From: Pomacea canaliculata
Lineage: Eukaryota > Mollusca > Gastropoda > Architaenioglossa > Ampullariidae
Direction: 5' to 3'
Length of the DNA stretch: 64,000 nucleotides
Assembly (NCBI RefSeq): GCF_003073045.1
Contig: NC_037593.1
Coordinates: 24,733,868 to 24,797,867 of the forward strand
How positions within the stretch are numbered: position 1 is the first letter of the stretch; each line of letters opens with the position of its first letter. The notes under the pieces are model-generated. The model was given only the letters and a program-made list of their open reading frames with translations. It was not told where the DNA came from and did not search any database. The translations under genes were made by a program, and so were the position numbers. Positions 35,651 to 47,979 of the stretch are shown here, piece after piece.

Positions 35651-38600
35651 GCGAAGTATCGTATGATAGCCGGTTAACGGGGCCCCCTGTATCCTGTACA
35701 TTTAGGCGATACAAGACGTCTGTATCAGAGATTGATTACAAAAAATAAAAAAAATAAAAAAGTCAGAGTGAGTGACACAACAAGTAAATAACCTGAAGCT
35801 GTTCTGGACAGAAATCAACTCATGCGCAGACGAGAAAGATAGCGAAAAAAAAAATAGTGAAAGAATAACTGGTCAAACCACTTCAAGTCGAACACCGCGT
35901 CCTGTCGAGGTTGAAGTCTCTCTATACTAATCTATGCTAACAAACTGCAATGGACTGAAGAAAGATAATGGTGTTTGGATCACAGCAATCAGGGACCTGA
36001 GGTCTGGAAGGGCATGTGGTAAAGATAACATTTGGCAGAAATGTTGGCTAGCAAGCCATGTACTGGATTTGTTGATTAAGCTGTTCTTTTTATCTCTCTT
36101 TTTTTCTCTTTCCTTTTTCCCTCCTTTATATTGTTCTTTTCTTTTTTATGCACTTCTTCTTATTCTGTCTGTGAGCTCTTTTGCTCTCTTCCCCTGCCCC
36201 GATCTCTTTGTTTTTGTTTTTCTCTTTTCGCCTGTTTCCTCTCTTTCTCTCTCTAGACTCTCGGGTATCGATGAGACGGACTACTGCTACAAACACGCAC
36301 ACATTTGCACTCATGCACGCACGCACACACAGACACGCTCAAACACGCACAAACGCACACACGGACATTCTCACAGAAATTAGTCAATGTTCATCACCAC
36401 TTTTGATGACTGCTTGCTGCTGGTGATAAATTGTAAATTTGTTACATATTCTGTTTGTAAAGGAGACAAGAGTTATCACTAACTCTTCGGTTATCTTCTT
36501 TTAAACGAGAAGATAATCTTTTATCACTAGGACAGTCCTTCCATGTGTCAATGCGCATGGATGTGTGTGTGCGAGCAAGAGAGATTGTGTGTGTGTCTGT
36601 CAGTGTGTCACATGTGCTTGCAGCTCTTGGAACTAGGAATGTGTATTGTTTACCGTGTCTATGTATATTATGAGTGGAAGGATGTGTATATGCGTAGATG
36701 AGTAAGCCTACTGCTTTGTGTCCGTGTGCGTGAGCGCTGAATGTTAATGTCTGCCTCACATGCTGAGCACCTGGCTGTGAAGATGAGACAACCTCGCTGT
36801 CACCAAGTTCATTGCGGGAGACGTTGGGAAGGAGGGGAAAGCGTGTTCTACGCAGGCGCACGCCGCAGGTGTGGCCACACGAAAGCTCAGCTATCCGTAA
36901 CCGACAACAAAAGAAGTGAAACTACCCCGGGTACTATCTGTCAGTCGCGTAGTGAGTTTATCGATAAACTGCCTTTATTTGCGTGTACATTTTTACCTGC
37001 GATGCTCGAAATGTCAGGCAGTAGTCGATAGACAAATTTACAAAACTGTTTAAGGTCTGCATGGAGTCAGCTCCGCCATTATCGAGTGCAAACGTCTCAG
37101 CCATCGACCCCAGCGTCATGACAGCAAATATCATCTCAGATACGTGTACAGTGCCAACACCTTGACCTTCTTGGCATCTTGTACACAGAGATAAAGGGAA
37201 CGAGTTAGCAGGGGCCGTGTCACTACTTTTCCTGCGAAAGAAGGGTGGATGGGTAGGTGGAAGCCAGCAACAATGGCAATGACAATTCTTTATTTACGAG
37301 AATGCCTTTTACCATTTAGCCTTCGCTCTTTACAAGGAAGAAAATTAACTACGTAAATGAAGTAATTAAGTATTATAGAATAATTTGTAATAAACATAAA
37401 GGAAGGTGGATATGTACAAACGTGTACAAAATACAACACACAGTCACATCAATGAGGAGAACTGTAGAACAGTGGTTAGGAAAGAAAGGGTGGGAAAGGA
37501 CTCGATGATCACTTCATTGGTCGTAAACGACTCTAGGGACGGGACTAGAGACGTCAGAATGTAACTGATACAGGTAGACTGGCAAACAAAGAAGACAGTT
37601 AATCATATTTAACACAGGCGAGGGCCGGGACGGGTGAGTGGGTCGGGTGGTTGAGACGAGAAGTCTTGTGGCAGTTGAAAATACTGTTGACCTACATTAT
37701 GATCTCTCACCAGCGCCAGTGACGTATTTTAAAATGTGTGCGTTGTCACTGAGTTATACCTAGGGATGGTGGGGAGGGGGAAAAGAAGACGGAGGGAGCC
37801 CGGTAGGTAAAAACGAAATATTCGTGTCTCGTTGACGTGGCGGACGCTCTGTCGCCAAACTTTCATTTTTCTCTGTCCTCTACCCGACTGCTAAAACTTC
37901 GAAAATCAGCATACACGTGCTAAATTGTTTGAAGTGTCAGGGCTGTGTCGATGGAAAAAAAAAGGCTTTGTCAGTAAACAGCGTTTACCAAATCACCCCA
38001 CGCTCTCGGTGAATGTGCGCGCGCACACGGACGTTTGGGGTGGAGACAGAGGCAGGCCTCTTACATACTTTAAGCATCCGCACACAAAGAGTCGTGAGGG
38101 TCGACCACTAAGAGAGGACGTGGGTTTCTCCATCAGATTAGATTGTTCGTGTGCGTGTTGTCCCCCCGAAGAAGACCAGCTTGCAAAGTGCTGCTTTAAC
38201 TCGGATTGCATTTCAGTGGAGGATCAGCTAATAACCGAGACAGGTAAGGTGTTTACAAAGCTAGTGTTTTCTTTACACGACTCTGTATAGAATAACAACA
38301 TCCCTCCCACCTTAATTTCCACACACACACATACGCACTCTGGCTTTCGTACATCACAAGTCATCATGCGACACACATTATTGCTTGTGTGTTCTTGTGT
38401 CACCGTGTCTTGCGACAAGCATGACTTGCAATGACACTGCGATAATGTAAGTGAATGTAAACACCTGACGGAGCTTTTGCTGTGACTGATGGCCGACACC
38501 TGGCGCTGGCAGGTATTGAATACCTGTGCTGTATCGATGCTTTACCAGTTAGCTGTACTCGCACGCAGGTGGATGTGACAACCGAATAAAGTCATCGTTA

Positions 38601-39089
38601 GTTTCTTCATTTCGTGCTTAAAAGTTTTCTTAAAATTTAAGAGTGGTAACTGCTTCGTAAGGCTGTTTTTCAACACAAATGAAGGTATAAAAGTAACGGT
38701 ATAAATTGTACAACAAATGAACACGTTCAAAGCCCCAGATGTAACATATGTAACGAACAGCCTAACCGAAACTGAAATAACTCTAGGTGTGTTACAATTC
38801 AAAGAGAAGATGATGTTGATGACAATGCATCAGTCCCAGACGCTTTTGTCATCTTTAGTGTCCTCGGAGTCCTTTTCCACCCTCGTTGTCAAACTGAGCA
38901 TTTTTGTCCTCAAAACATGTCAGAACGATCTAGAACTAACTGGAGTTAGAATATTTGACTAAACCAAAGCACCGCGGCAGACGCCGGCCGCATCGAGTGT
39001 AGAGGTCAAAGGTCAAATAATCATTAAAGCATCTGTCCAGAGCAAAATTTAATTCGTAACAAAACTTTTCTAGAATAAATGTGTCTATA
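35651..39089. other. Non-coding stretch
   Basis: Pyrimidine-rich DNA at 36083-36260 is followed by AC-rich low complexity to 36370. A minus-strand LINE tip is listed separately. The frame at 37925-38290 contains a cysteine-rich patch and meets a donor-like GACAG|GTAAGG at 38243, but no partner exon is seen. No gene is supported. Confidence 0.4.
37265..37310 (-). mobile_element. LINE 3' tip, minus strand
   Basis: The word AATGACAATTCTTTATT matches the 3' terminus of the LINE at 22037. Only the tip is visible. Confidence 0.4.
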
Positions 39090-39235
39090 ACATCTTCGGA
39101 TGTAGTCTAGAACACATCCGGATAATTAGAAGATGTAATCAAAAACATCTCCAGATGTAGTCCCGAATATTTCTGGATAATTGCAAGGCATAGTCTATAT
39201 AGCATCTCCCAATAATTACAAGACCTAGTCCAGGA
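39090..39235 (+). repeat. Degenerate tandem repeat, about 57-bp period
   Basis: Three diverged units share the order CATCT..GATGTAGTC, then GGATAATTA and AAGA.GTAGTC-like ends. Confidence 0.55.
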
Positions 39236-39699
39236 CTACTTAAAGCGGGATGGTGGCCGAAGTTCTGTTTATTCTAGTTGCATTCGCTGTCGTGTGTTCA
39301 CTTCTCACGCCACTTACTCTTGTGTTGGAATAAATGTGCTCAGTGGAATATTTAACGACCATACTTAGGGCAACAAGTTAACACCTCTGCAAGCGGTCTT
39401 ATTCAATGTACTCACATTTCTCTGATGACTTATGTGTGGAGGATCTAGGTGAGGGTGTCGCTGTACAGGGTATCACTACGTCACTAGTTGTTTGGGTAGT
39501 GTAACGTGTCGTGACGTGCTGGGTTTGTGGACTGCTACTGTTTTCTAAGAAGTGTCTGTACTAATTATTTTCTTGAGTTTGTCTTATTGCATAAGTTTTG
39601 TTGTTACTTATTTTCCGGTTCAGTGGAGAGTGTGATAATAGTTAAATATAAAAAAGTTATGATTATAATCAGCTGCATAGTCCGACTGCTCGTCTTTCA

Positions 39700-39880
39700 G
39701 ATTTATGACATTGTCCTTCTTTGTTGTTTGTTCCCTGATTCCTTTTTGTGGCTTCTATGTTTGTCCTTTATTACTTGTCTACACAGTTGTTTCTCCTGTA
39801 CTTCGTATACAGTCCATGTCTCCTACTTAAGCGCTTAGAGCATGCCCCGTCGTGAGATTAATTATACGCTATATATTAAT
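39700..39880 (+). mobile_element. LINE 3' UTR fragment
   Basis: A T-rich stretch ends in TACTTAAGCGCTTAGAGCAT, matching the TTAAGCGCT.AGAGC..GC word in the 3' UTRs of the LINEs at 7 kb and 42.5 kb. The tail is AT-rich. No coding part is seen. Confidence 0.45.
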
Positions 39881-40309
39881 TACACGTTTAATACTAATAT
39901 TATCATCTTGGTTGTGTCCTGATAATCTTGGTAAGCATAAGTGCCTTTATACAAGAACATCGTTCTGTAACGGCGATAAACGCAAGAGTGGTCCAATTCC
40001 TGTAATTTGATAGCACCTCAGGATAGTTTTTAATATCAAATCATGCAGAGAAATGGGAAGAAGGAAACAGCTCTCAAATTGATGCTTCTTAAATTCTACA
40101 ATAACATCGTATAAAATAGTTAGTTATTGTGGGTTATTAATTGTTGACATCGCGAAAATATTTCTATTTACTTTTTTGTCTGTGGCAACCCTTTTACTAG
40201 GCTCTTTCACTTTTTTTATGTAGCTACTCACTTCAACCTTCCTGTGTAGATCTGCCATTCACGAGATAACAATGTAGCATATGTTGCCTGAGTCAGCGTC
40301 TGTTTATTT

Positions 40310-40400
40310 TATTATAATATATATATAAAGCGCCAAGAGCCTGTCCATAGGCCTGGGATATGATGCTGTAAAGTAATAATAATAAATTATTATTATAGAT
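40310..40400 (+). mobile_element. LINE 3' tail with (AAT)n end
   Basis: AAAGCGCCAAGAGCCTGTCC followed by GGCCTGGGATATGATGC and an (AAT)n tail. This is related in style to, but distinct from, the TTAAGCGCT family. Confidence 0.45.
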
Positions 40401-40884
40401 CAAACCATCACAAAACCACTGAATGCTCATACAAGGTCTTTGTGTTTTTTCCGCTGCTTTTTCTAATCTACGCGAATCATGCGTGTCTTAGCTAAAATTT
40501 CGCAGATGTAGACTTTTTAAACTTCACACAGCTTTATGCACTTACACAAAAGGTCAAGGAACAAAATCAAACGCAGAGATTGTTAACGACAACGAACGTG
40601 ATGATCGACAATGAGATGCGTGATGTCTGCTAAAAGCTTTGTTTTCATTCTTCCTGCTGCACTCACCTATGAACGGTAGGGGGGAGGAATAGTCCAATTC
40701 AGTATAATGGATAGTGAACAAACACCTCTTTCTTCCTTTATTTCGCTTTTTGACAGATTTGTCCAGCAGAGCATTTCAGACCAGCCATTGCTTGGGAATC
40801 TCGGGAGATCTCGCGCGACGAGACAACGCGTGAAAACTGTCGTCTGCTCGCGTTTAGATCTGTTCAGTCGGGGATAGGGCAAAG

Positions 40885-41145
40885 TAGGTGATTGTAAATA
40901 AGCAGAGAGATGGCTATAAATTGTGCAAAACGACTGGTGTGGTGCTGGAGCCCTAAATCCACGTGTCACAGTGTTTACAAGCGATTTGAAACGAGTGGTT
41001 CATTGGAAACAAATCATCGTAGTCGGTGTCGTCTTAAGGTGTCATCTCGAGGAGAAGCAGATGTGAAATTCATCAATCACTTGTACAACTCACTTCCAAG
41101 AGCTATTCTGGCTTGCATCCGAAATAAAGGGCGTATAACAAAGTG
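40885..41145 (+). mobile_element. Tc1-like transposase remnant
   Basis: The frame ending at a stop (41147-41149) encodes SVYKRFETSGSLETNHRSR, matching the second helix-turn-helix of Tc1 transposases (IKRF.ETGS.E..PRSGRP), and shortly after LYNSLPRAILACIRNKGRIT, matching the extreme C-terminus (SMPRRI.AVI..KGG.TKY). The first HTH (GYKLCKTTG) is in another frame just upstream. The whole DDE catalytic core between the two parts is missing, so this is an internally deleted, dead copy. No terminal inverted repeats were found. Confidence 0.62.
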
Positions 41146-41149
41146 TTGA

Positions 41150-42480
41150 GGTTAGTGCAGTCATCTTCTAATATTTTATTTTGACTCTTTTCTTGTCGAC
41201 AAGAGTTCTTTGTTCAAACTTTTTCATCTCCGCAACAATAAATGAAAAGTGTTATTGGTTCCGTTTTGCGCTTTAAAATATATTCTAGGTAAGAAAATGA
41301 AACAAAAATCCTGTGCAGAGTTCTAGGAATTTTCTGATCATAACAAATCTCCCAAGAACGTTGGCCAAAATTATCTTCAAGCCGAGTAATAAAATGGAAA
41401 AGCCTCCATTTTCTATTGAAGATATCGCGAAAATCGACCTTCCGTTTTTAACCATGATTGGTTATCGCAATTAATACGAAAGCCATTGTCTTATAATTTT
41501 TGTTGTTGTTGTTGTTGTTGGGGTTTTTTTTTGTTTTTGTTTTTTGTTTTTTGTTTTTTTTGGAGTGAGCTCTTCTGATGTGAAGACATGAAATTGTGGG
41601 GGAAAGGGCGATAACGCTTGTTAGGGGCGCCACCACACAAGGACAAGCGAAGCTCCAGTAAACTGCTAGCCTTTCTTCCTCCGTTGTGTTAGGCGACGTC
41701 TTCGCAATTTTAGGCGCACCATGGCCCTAGAATTCGGGAAACGGTTGCTTTGCCAACTGAGGACAGAACTGAGTAGCAGTTATGTTCGATTTCCCGGCCG
41801 AAAGATCGATTGGTGCTGGAGGTAGGCGGTTTCACGATTGGTGATGTTTGACCGTCATCTGCCCCATGTTTATGTCTTGGTGTCTTGCTTTTTTTTCTTT
41901 TTTTTTTTTTCTTTTTTTTTTTTTTAAGAATATTGGAAGTATTATTTTTCCAAAGGAATATTTTTTATGCGATTGCGACTTAATGAGACAAAGGAAATGT
42001 GGATGTGAAATGTGATGTCCCGTTGCCTACCTGGCTGGAAGGACCAGCTCTGTCGTTTTGTCTTGTCCATGGATCTACGTCGATTTAGTGTCTGTGATGT
42101 TTGTTGCGCCATTCGCCTCTGTTGTGGATTTTGTTCTTCGCTGCTTGTGATACGTCGTTTCTTCCCATCGACACCTTCATGTGTTTCGGTTTGCCATCTT
42201 TCTTTGGGTTTTGTTTCAATAGGATTGCGAGCTTTCTTCGCTGAAACTTTAACTTTTCCAGCGTTGCTTTCTTTTTTTGTGATTTACGAAGCACGCATGT
42301 TCTGTAAATTAGATTTTGGGTCGATGGGCTTCAGAGATGTCGTCTGGGGATAGATGCTTTGGTGTGAGCCTGCATCTTGCTCTGTGTGTTACAGGACTGC
42401 TGTCGTGTTCGCTTTCTCAGTGCTAGGATTGTGCTGTCTTCTCAACTGTGTTGCCCGAACACATTTTACTGGGCTGAATT
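41150..42480. other. Non-coding stretch
   Basis: G/T homopolymer-rich tracts lie at 41499-41565 and 41889-41926. The frame at 42012-42353 shows no domain. No gene is supported. Confidence 0.45.
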
Positions 42481-42522
42481 TGCGAGGGTCACCTGCCTTG
42501 TTTATTTCTGTTCCTGTCACCA

Positions 42523-42575
<53 letters not shown>

Positions 42576-43008
42576 TATAGTTACAGGAGTTTTAGTTATT
42601 GTGCAGGGAAACAATGGAACTCTCTCCCTTTCCATATCCGCCACCTACCCACTATTGAATCCTTTAAAGGTGCACTGAAAACACACCTCTTCCGTAAACA
42701 TTACTCCTAGCACCCTTTCCCATAATGCGGTAGTCCTTTGTCACACCCTTCCTTTTGCAATGCCATGTTACTCTCTGCTCTTGTTCTTGTTATTTGGTTC
42801 CTCTTTGTGTTTTCTGTATTTTATTCTATTCTTCGTTTAGTAGGTTGTTTATTTTTTTTATAACTCGTATGTTATTTGTTTGTTTTCCTGTCCCTCGTAT
42901 GCTGTCCATGTTTCATTCTTGTTCTTAAGCGCTGAGAGCTTGCTCTTTAGGAGTGTGAGTATGCGCTTTACAAATTTCACATCATTATTATTATTAGAGA
43001 TATCCCTA
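42480..43008 (+). mobile_element. LINE ORF2 C-terminus and 3' UTR
   Basis: The frame ends WNSLPFHIRHLPTIESFK followed by LKTHLFRKHYS and a stop, the classic C-terminus of an L2/CR1-like ORF2. A 3' UTR with TTAAGCGCTGAGAGCTTGC and an (ATT)n tail follows. It is the close relative of the copy near 7 kb. An expanded (AAC)n run at 42527-42575 sits in frame within the ORF as polythreonine, between the VPVTKT motif and the WNSLP block. Confidence 0.75.
42527..42575 (+). repeat. (AAC)n microsatellite inside LINE ORF
   Basis: About 16 uninterrupted AAC units at the position where the related copy has a short, non-repetitive TTNG-type linker. Confidence 0.9.
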
Positions 43009-43619
43009 TGACCCCCTTTATCAGCCTTCTGGTCCAGAGACTGTTATTTCTGGAACCGCCTCTGGTATTGTACAGACGGTTCAACAAAATGTACACTCCT
43101 GTCATTGTGCATGCTTTTCTTATCTATATATATGGATGAACGCTTCATCACATTTAGCAAAGATCTTCTAGAGGCTATAATTTGATTTCATGTTTGTATA
43201 TTCATGAAGACGCCGCCCTACAAAGTGTGCTCACATGCCTACATATAAAACGTCTTCAGTATGAGTGATGCCTTCTGTAAATGTGCTAATTATTATTAGA
43301 TTCTTTTAGTGTCTTCAGATTCATAAGATTTGTGATACGTGGTCGAAGTGACAAGAACACAGGCTCTGAGCCGGTGTTGGAGTGGATGTTAAGCTCTGGA
43401 TCATCATCTGTCAATACTAGAGAGTTGTCAAGACTATTCTTCTCTCAGTCAATTGTCCCTTGACCTGTCGTTTGGAGAGCACATGGGTAGATGTAGTAGC
43501 TGATAGTGCCCGCCACTCTTGCCTATTTTGCTCGATAGTGAGCAGGTCTAGACAATTCTTAAAGCCACTTGAAGACGTCTGTGGTATTTTTAATGTCTAT
43601 AACATGATTAAGACAACAT

Positions 43620-43704
<85 letters not shown>

Positions 43705-44179
43705 ATCTGACTTGCACCTGCTGGAATACAGTGAAATTTTGAAAAAAAAAAAGCTTAAAAGTTCTGGTAACACTTGTTTTATTAATGCATATCATTGAAC
43801 CCTTTCATATCTTCTCAAAAGAAAACTCACGACGTTTTAAAATTATTTGTTGATACACTGATCTGTCCTTCACAAGCTAGGGCCCCATTTTTTTTAAGGC
43901 TGATGTTCATCTCACATTCTGACAATTTTTTTATGCCATAGGTCCTTTCATGTAGTGCTAAATTATAAGCAGTCGTCAAGACAAACATTTAGAGTCCACA
44001 ATGCTGTTTGCTGTCCGTTATAACTGTTTTCCCCTTCGCGCTGTATCGGTTGCCCTAGCAGTTGTCGATCAACTAGATAACGATGAGCACTGGGAATGTT
44101 TGAATGTGTTTTCACCACACGTACACAACATTTGGTCTGTTTTTTTTAAACTCACATCACGCACCGATAGACTGAGTGC
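43009..44179. other. Non-coding stretch
   Basis: It contains a long (AC)n microsatellite at 43623-43700, interrupted once near 43662. Nothing else is recognised. Confidence 0.6.
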
Positions 44180-44440
44180 AGTGGAAAACTTGTATTGCTC
44201 GAGTGCTGGCAGACGATTTTTCCCCAGTTAACTGCTAAAACGAGGCAGGTGTGTAACAAGCTTCCGGTTTATTCACGCTTCTGATTAACTACTAAAACGA
44301 GGCAGGCTTGTACATAACTTCCGGTTCAGTCACATTATTGTTTAGGCTCGCCGAGACTAACAGCGGAGAACTTCGCAAGAAGCTAACCATTGGTCTTGGC
44401 TGACAGACTGCAATCCACCTATACATGTACACGCCCGTGG
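44180..44440 (+). repeat. Dispersed repeat family, copy 2
   Basis: Same head, tandem core and tail as the copies at 34.5 and 62.9 kb. Two core units begin at 44228 and contain AAGCTTCCGGTTTATTCAC and ACTTCCGGTTCAGTCAC. The tail ends AATCCACCTATACA. Confidence 0.82.
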
Positions 44441-45898
44441 TATAACCAAGTACACGTGCTAAATAAAAACAAATCTCTTCCTGAACTTTTTATCCTTGGT
44501 ATCCTACTGTTTCGTAATCGTATCTTCGGTCGTCAATTAATTAAGTACCACTTAACCCTTCTTTTGCCATTTATCATCTCGTGTTCATATCAAATGTGTC
44601 GCAACACTTACTGGTCCTACCCACCTCTCACGCCTGGGTCCCCCAGCCCGCTGTGTCACACTGCGTGGTGAAAAGTCGCGGGGCTTGTCTCAAACCTTAA
44701 GTCGGATCCTAAAGTGTCGATGGTTCAAGGGCTTCCCGGTTTCGGTACAGCCTTGTGAGAAACAATGATTAATAAAAAGTAAGTATTGCAAACTATAATA
44801 TCAAATGGTATCAAATAATAACATTACAAGTTCCTCATTCTAGCAGGTTCTATGTGGTTTACAAAATGTATGTACAGGTACATACAGACATACAAACGCA
44901 GGGTAATACACGATAAGGTTATACAAAGCGCATGGTGCGATATGCCGTCATTACACGTCCTCTCTACCACGTGTTGGACTACAACGAAGGGTCAAAGTGC
45001 TTAGTCTCTCAAGTGTCTTATCAGTAAACACGTACGCGCAGACGTGTGTGTGTAGGACTATAGTTCCCTTCTTTTTCCTTCATGTAAAGAGCAAATCGAC
45101 AGGTCAAGCTGGCGGGACTTTCTGACAGGTGTTTCCAGGTAAATACCATACTCTCGTTACTTTGTCCCCCTTCCGCTCTTCATTGCCAATACCAACCCAC
45201 CTGTTAGAGCGGTGGAAGGAGAGAGAGAGAGAATTAGATAACTGTTTATTTGATAGTCCAAATTTCAAATTAAGAGAAAATACAAAGTTGAAGGGGAATA
45301 GTCGAAGATAGAAAGTCAAAAAAGGGTGCAGGTAAGATAAATATATTCATTCATATCATTTCTATCACTTGAAAGGTTGAGACATATATGCTCGTCACAC
45401 ACTCACACGCGCTTTCTCTCACACACTTTCTTTCTCTCTCTCGCACACTCATGTACATTTATATTGCACGGGCGAATGGCATTTTTGAAAACATTTCAAC
45501 AGAGCGTGAAGCCTGTGGGTCTTACAATTACCCCTGTAATGGATATTTCCAATACTCCAGGTCGGCTGGGAACAGGTTTGTGACTCACCTTCACGGCGCA
45601 TGAACACGTGACATATATATCTGGCGTCAGTTTGCCTATTCATATACTTCCTCAACGACGACGCCATCCGCCTGGTGTCACCCGCCACGTGATGCAGCCC
45701 CCGACCCCTGTGGTGTGTGCGTACTCGGATGTGTTAGTTTGTGTGTGTAAAAATGACCCCCGAGGCTCGCCCCGGTGGCCGCTTTGTTTGCTTTCATTTC
45801 ATTCGTAACTTCGCGATCCTCCTGCCTTGCACACCGCGTCTGGCTTCGACCGACGACAGTTGGAGTCGCAGCCGGCGTTTAGACATTTTGTTCTTCGG
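44441..45898. other. Non-coding stretch
   Basis: Short GAGA and CT runs (45218-45232 and 45412-45442) and a GC-richer part from about 45640. No gene is recognised. Confidence 0.45.
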
Positions 45899-46025
45899 TT
45901 TCACTGAGTTAGGTGCTGCTCCTCGTACTTCAGTCTCACTGGGTGAAGTGTTGCTCCTCGTACTTCAGTCTCACTGGGTGAGGTGTTGCTCCTCGTACTT
46001 CAGTCTCACTGGGTGAAGTGTTGCT
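45899..46025 (+). repeat. 35-bp tandem repeat, about 3.6 copies
   Basis: The unit TCTCACTGGGTGAAGTGTTG plus CTCCTCGTACTTCAG recurs with one or two changes. Confidence 0.9.
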
Positions 46026-47112
46026 ACCCAGCCCAGGGCGCACGCCATTGAGGTCAGCAGTTGTAAAAATTTGATTGAGAGGATGGATGCTGTGATGATG
46101 GCGGATGCTGCCACGGAGGAAGATGTCGTGTTGTAGAATTCCCTGTCGCTGACTCACGTGATATCATACCTCGTCTCGTAACTCAGGTGAGGTGGTTTTG
46201 TCGTCTGAAACAACATCTTGTGTCGGGTGTCTTCATCTTTCACCAGTTTGATGTACTCTTAATGATTAAGTAAGTCGCTGCTCGGTTATCAACAACGTAA
46301 GTACGGAAGCAAAATCTACACCGTCAGCTGTAGCTTCCCTTAGTAATTAACGAAGCTGTATTGTTTAGATTATTTATAAACACGTGTGTAGCTGTGTATG
46401 CTCTTGAGACTCAAGACTACACGAAACTTTATTGACGCCGGTCCAAACAGACAGCGTGTTATCCTCGATATGATCTATTAATAAGTGTGTCAGTAGTGCG
46501 TTCATGTAACAGTCGGTGGTCGATGATGTGTCACATCGATACCTCAGTATTACACGGCGTGTCTGGTTTGAATTGATACCTCAATTAGTGTTATCAGTTT
46601 CTTATCGACGCACCGACTCGCCAACTGTGTTGGCAGCTTGATAGATGTGTCTTTACATACATCGCTATCCTTAGTAAAATACTTCCGCGTTTTGTGGAAA
46701 AAATGATTCATTGAAATAGATGTGTATGTCTACGTGTGTGTGTGTTATCTAGCGGAGTCACAGTTTTACTTCTCTACACTGTTGTGTTATGTCATCGTGA
46801 CCTTGTGTGACGCGTACTGACTGACCTTTAGTGACCCCTCAGTGTTGCTCAACACGCCTGAGTGTGTGTTCTCCCCTCTACGACCGGTACGAGTCGCAGG
46901 ACGAATCAATGAGGGAATCATTATCATTAATGATTAACAATTCCTCGCTGGGTGAGTATTGTTTTCCTATGGATTGTTCCAGGCTTCTGTTTAAAGATTC
47001 TTCTTCTCTCTATGCCGTGCATTCGGTAGCAGAGTGTCTGATTTTCGACTATCCCTCCATCCCTCCAACAATCTCGGGGTCCTAGTTTGTTTTTGGTTTT
47101 GTTTGTTGTTGT

Positions 47113-47153
<41 letters not shown>

Positions 47154-47979
47154 TGTTTGTTTTTTTTTTTTAATTTTGTGGGGTGTTTTTTTGTTTTGTT
47201 GTCGTTTTTTGTTTGTTTGTTTTTTGTTTGTTTGTTTTTTTGTTTTGGGTTTTTTTTATAGACAAGCCGATGGCAAAGAATTAACGTTAACGGCTACTTT
47301 TGAGCACAATGGTGACTTGAACTGACTCCCGTTATCACCACTGTTGTTTATTGTTTCTATATATACTGGCTATCGGTAACAAAAGCAAAGAGAGTTGGGT
47401 CACAGTTTCTTTCATTTTCTAGTTTCACAACCTTTCCATACTAAAATAGAAACAGTCTAGTTCCTTCTGTTAACATCTGTTCAATGTCGATGAAACCAAC
47501 CGGAAATTATTAACAGCAGATCCTCAGAAAGGCACTCCACATCTTTACAGTTCCCGATTCTGCGTTGGCATATGTTCTCTCTCTTTCTTTCTCTCTCTCT
47601 CTCTCACACAATCTCTCCGTCTACCTGTCTTACTCTAGCGGTCTGGCGGAAGGTACGCCAGTATTTTCTATCAGTCGTCAACACGACTTTCCCCGTTCAC
47701 GTTTGCTCAAATTATCCTAATGAAGTGTAGATGATGTTATCATATTCGTTGTTTTTCTATAGATAATCAGCGAGCCACATATTGCCCGAATCTTGTGGTG
47801 CAGGAAAAGGAATAGAGATTGGGAAATGCATGTGAGCAGAGAAGTGTACTTAAGGATGTTAAAGGAAGATACAACTTTGTGAACGGGAATGTTACAGCTG
47901 AGTGACTGTGAGCTACATGTGTAAGCAGTTTACCTACCACTCATAGTGTGATTGTCTTCTTTGTTCCAGATCTTCCAGA
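46026..47979. other. Upstream region of paralog 2
   Basis: A donor-like GCTGG|GTGAGT at 46950 could end an untranslated first exon, since the first coding exon starts right after an acceptor. The (TG)n run at 47117-47151 and the T/G-rich tract to 47262 are low complexity. Confidence 0.4.
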
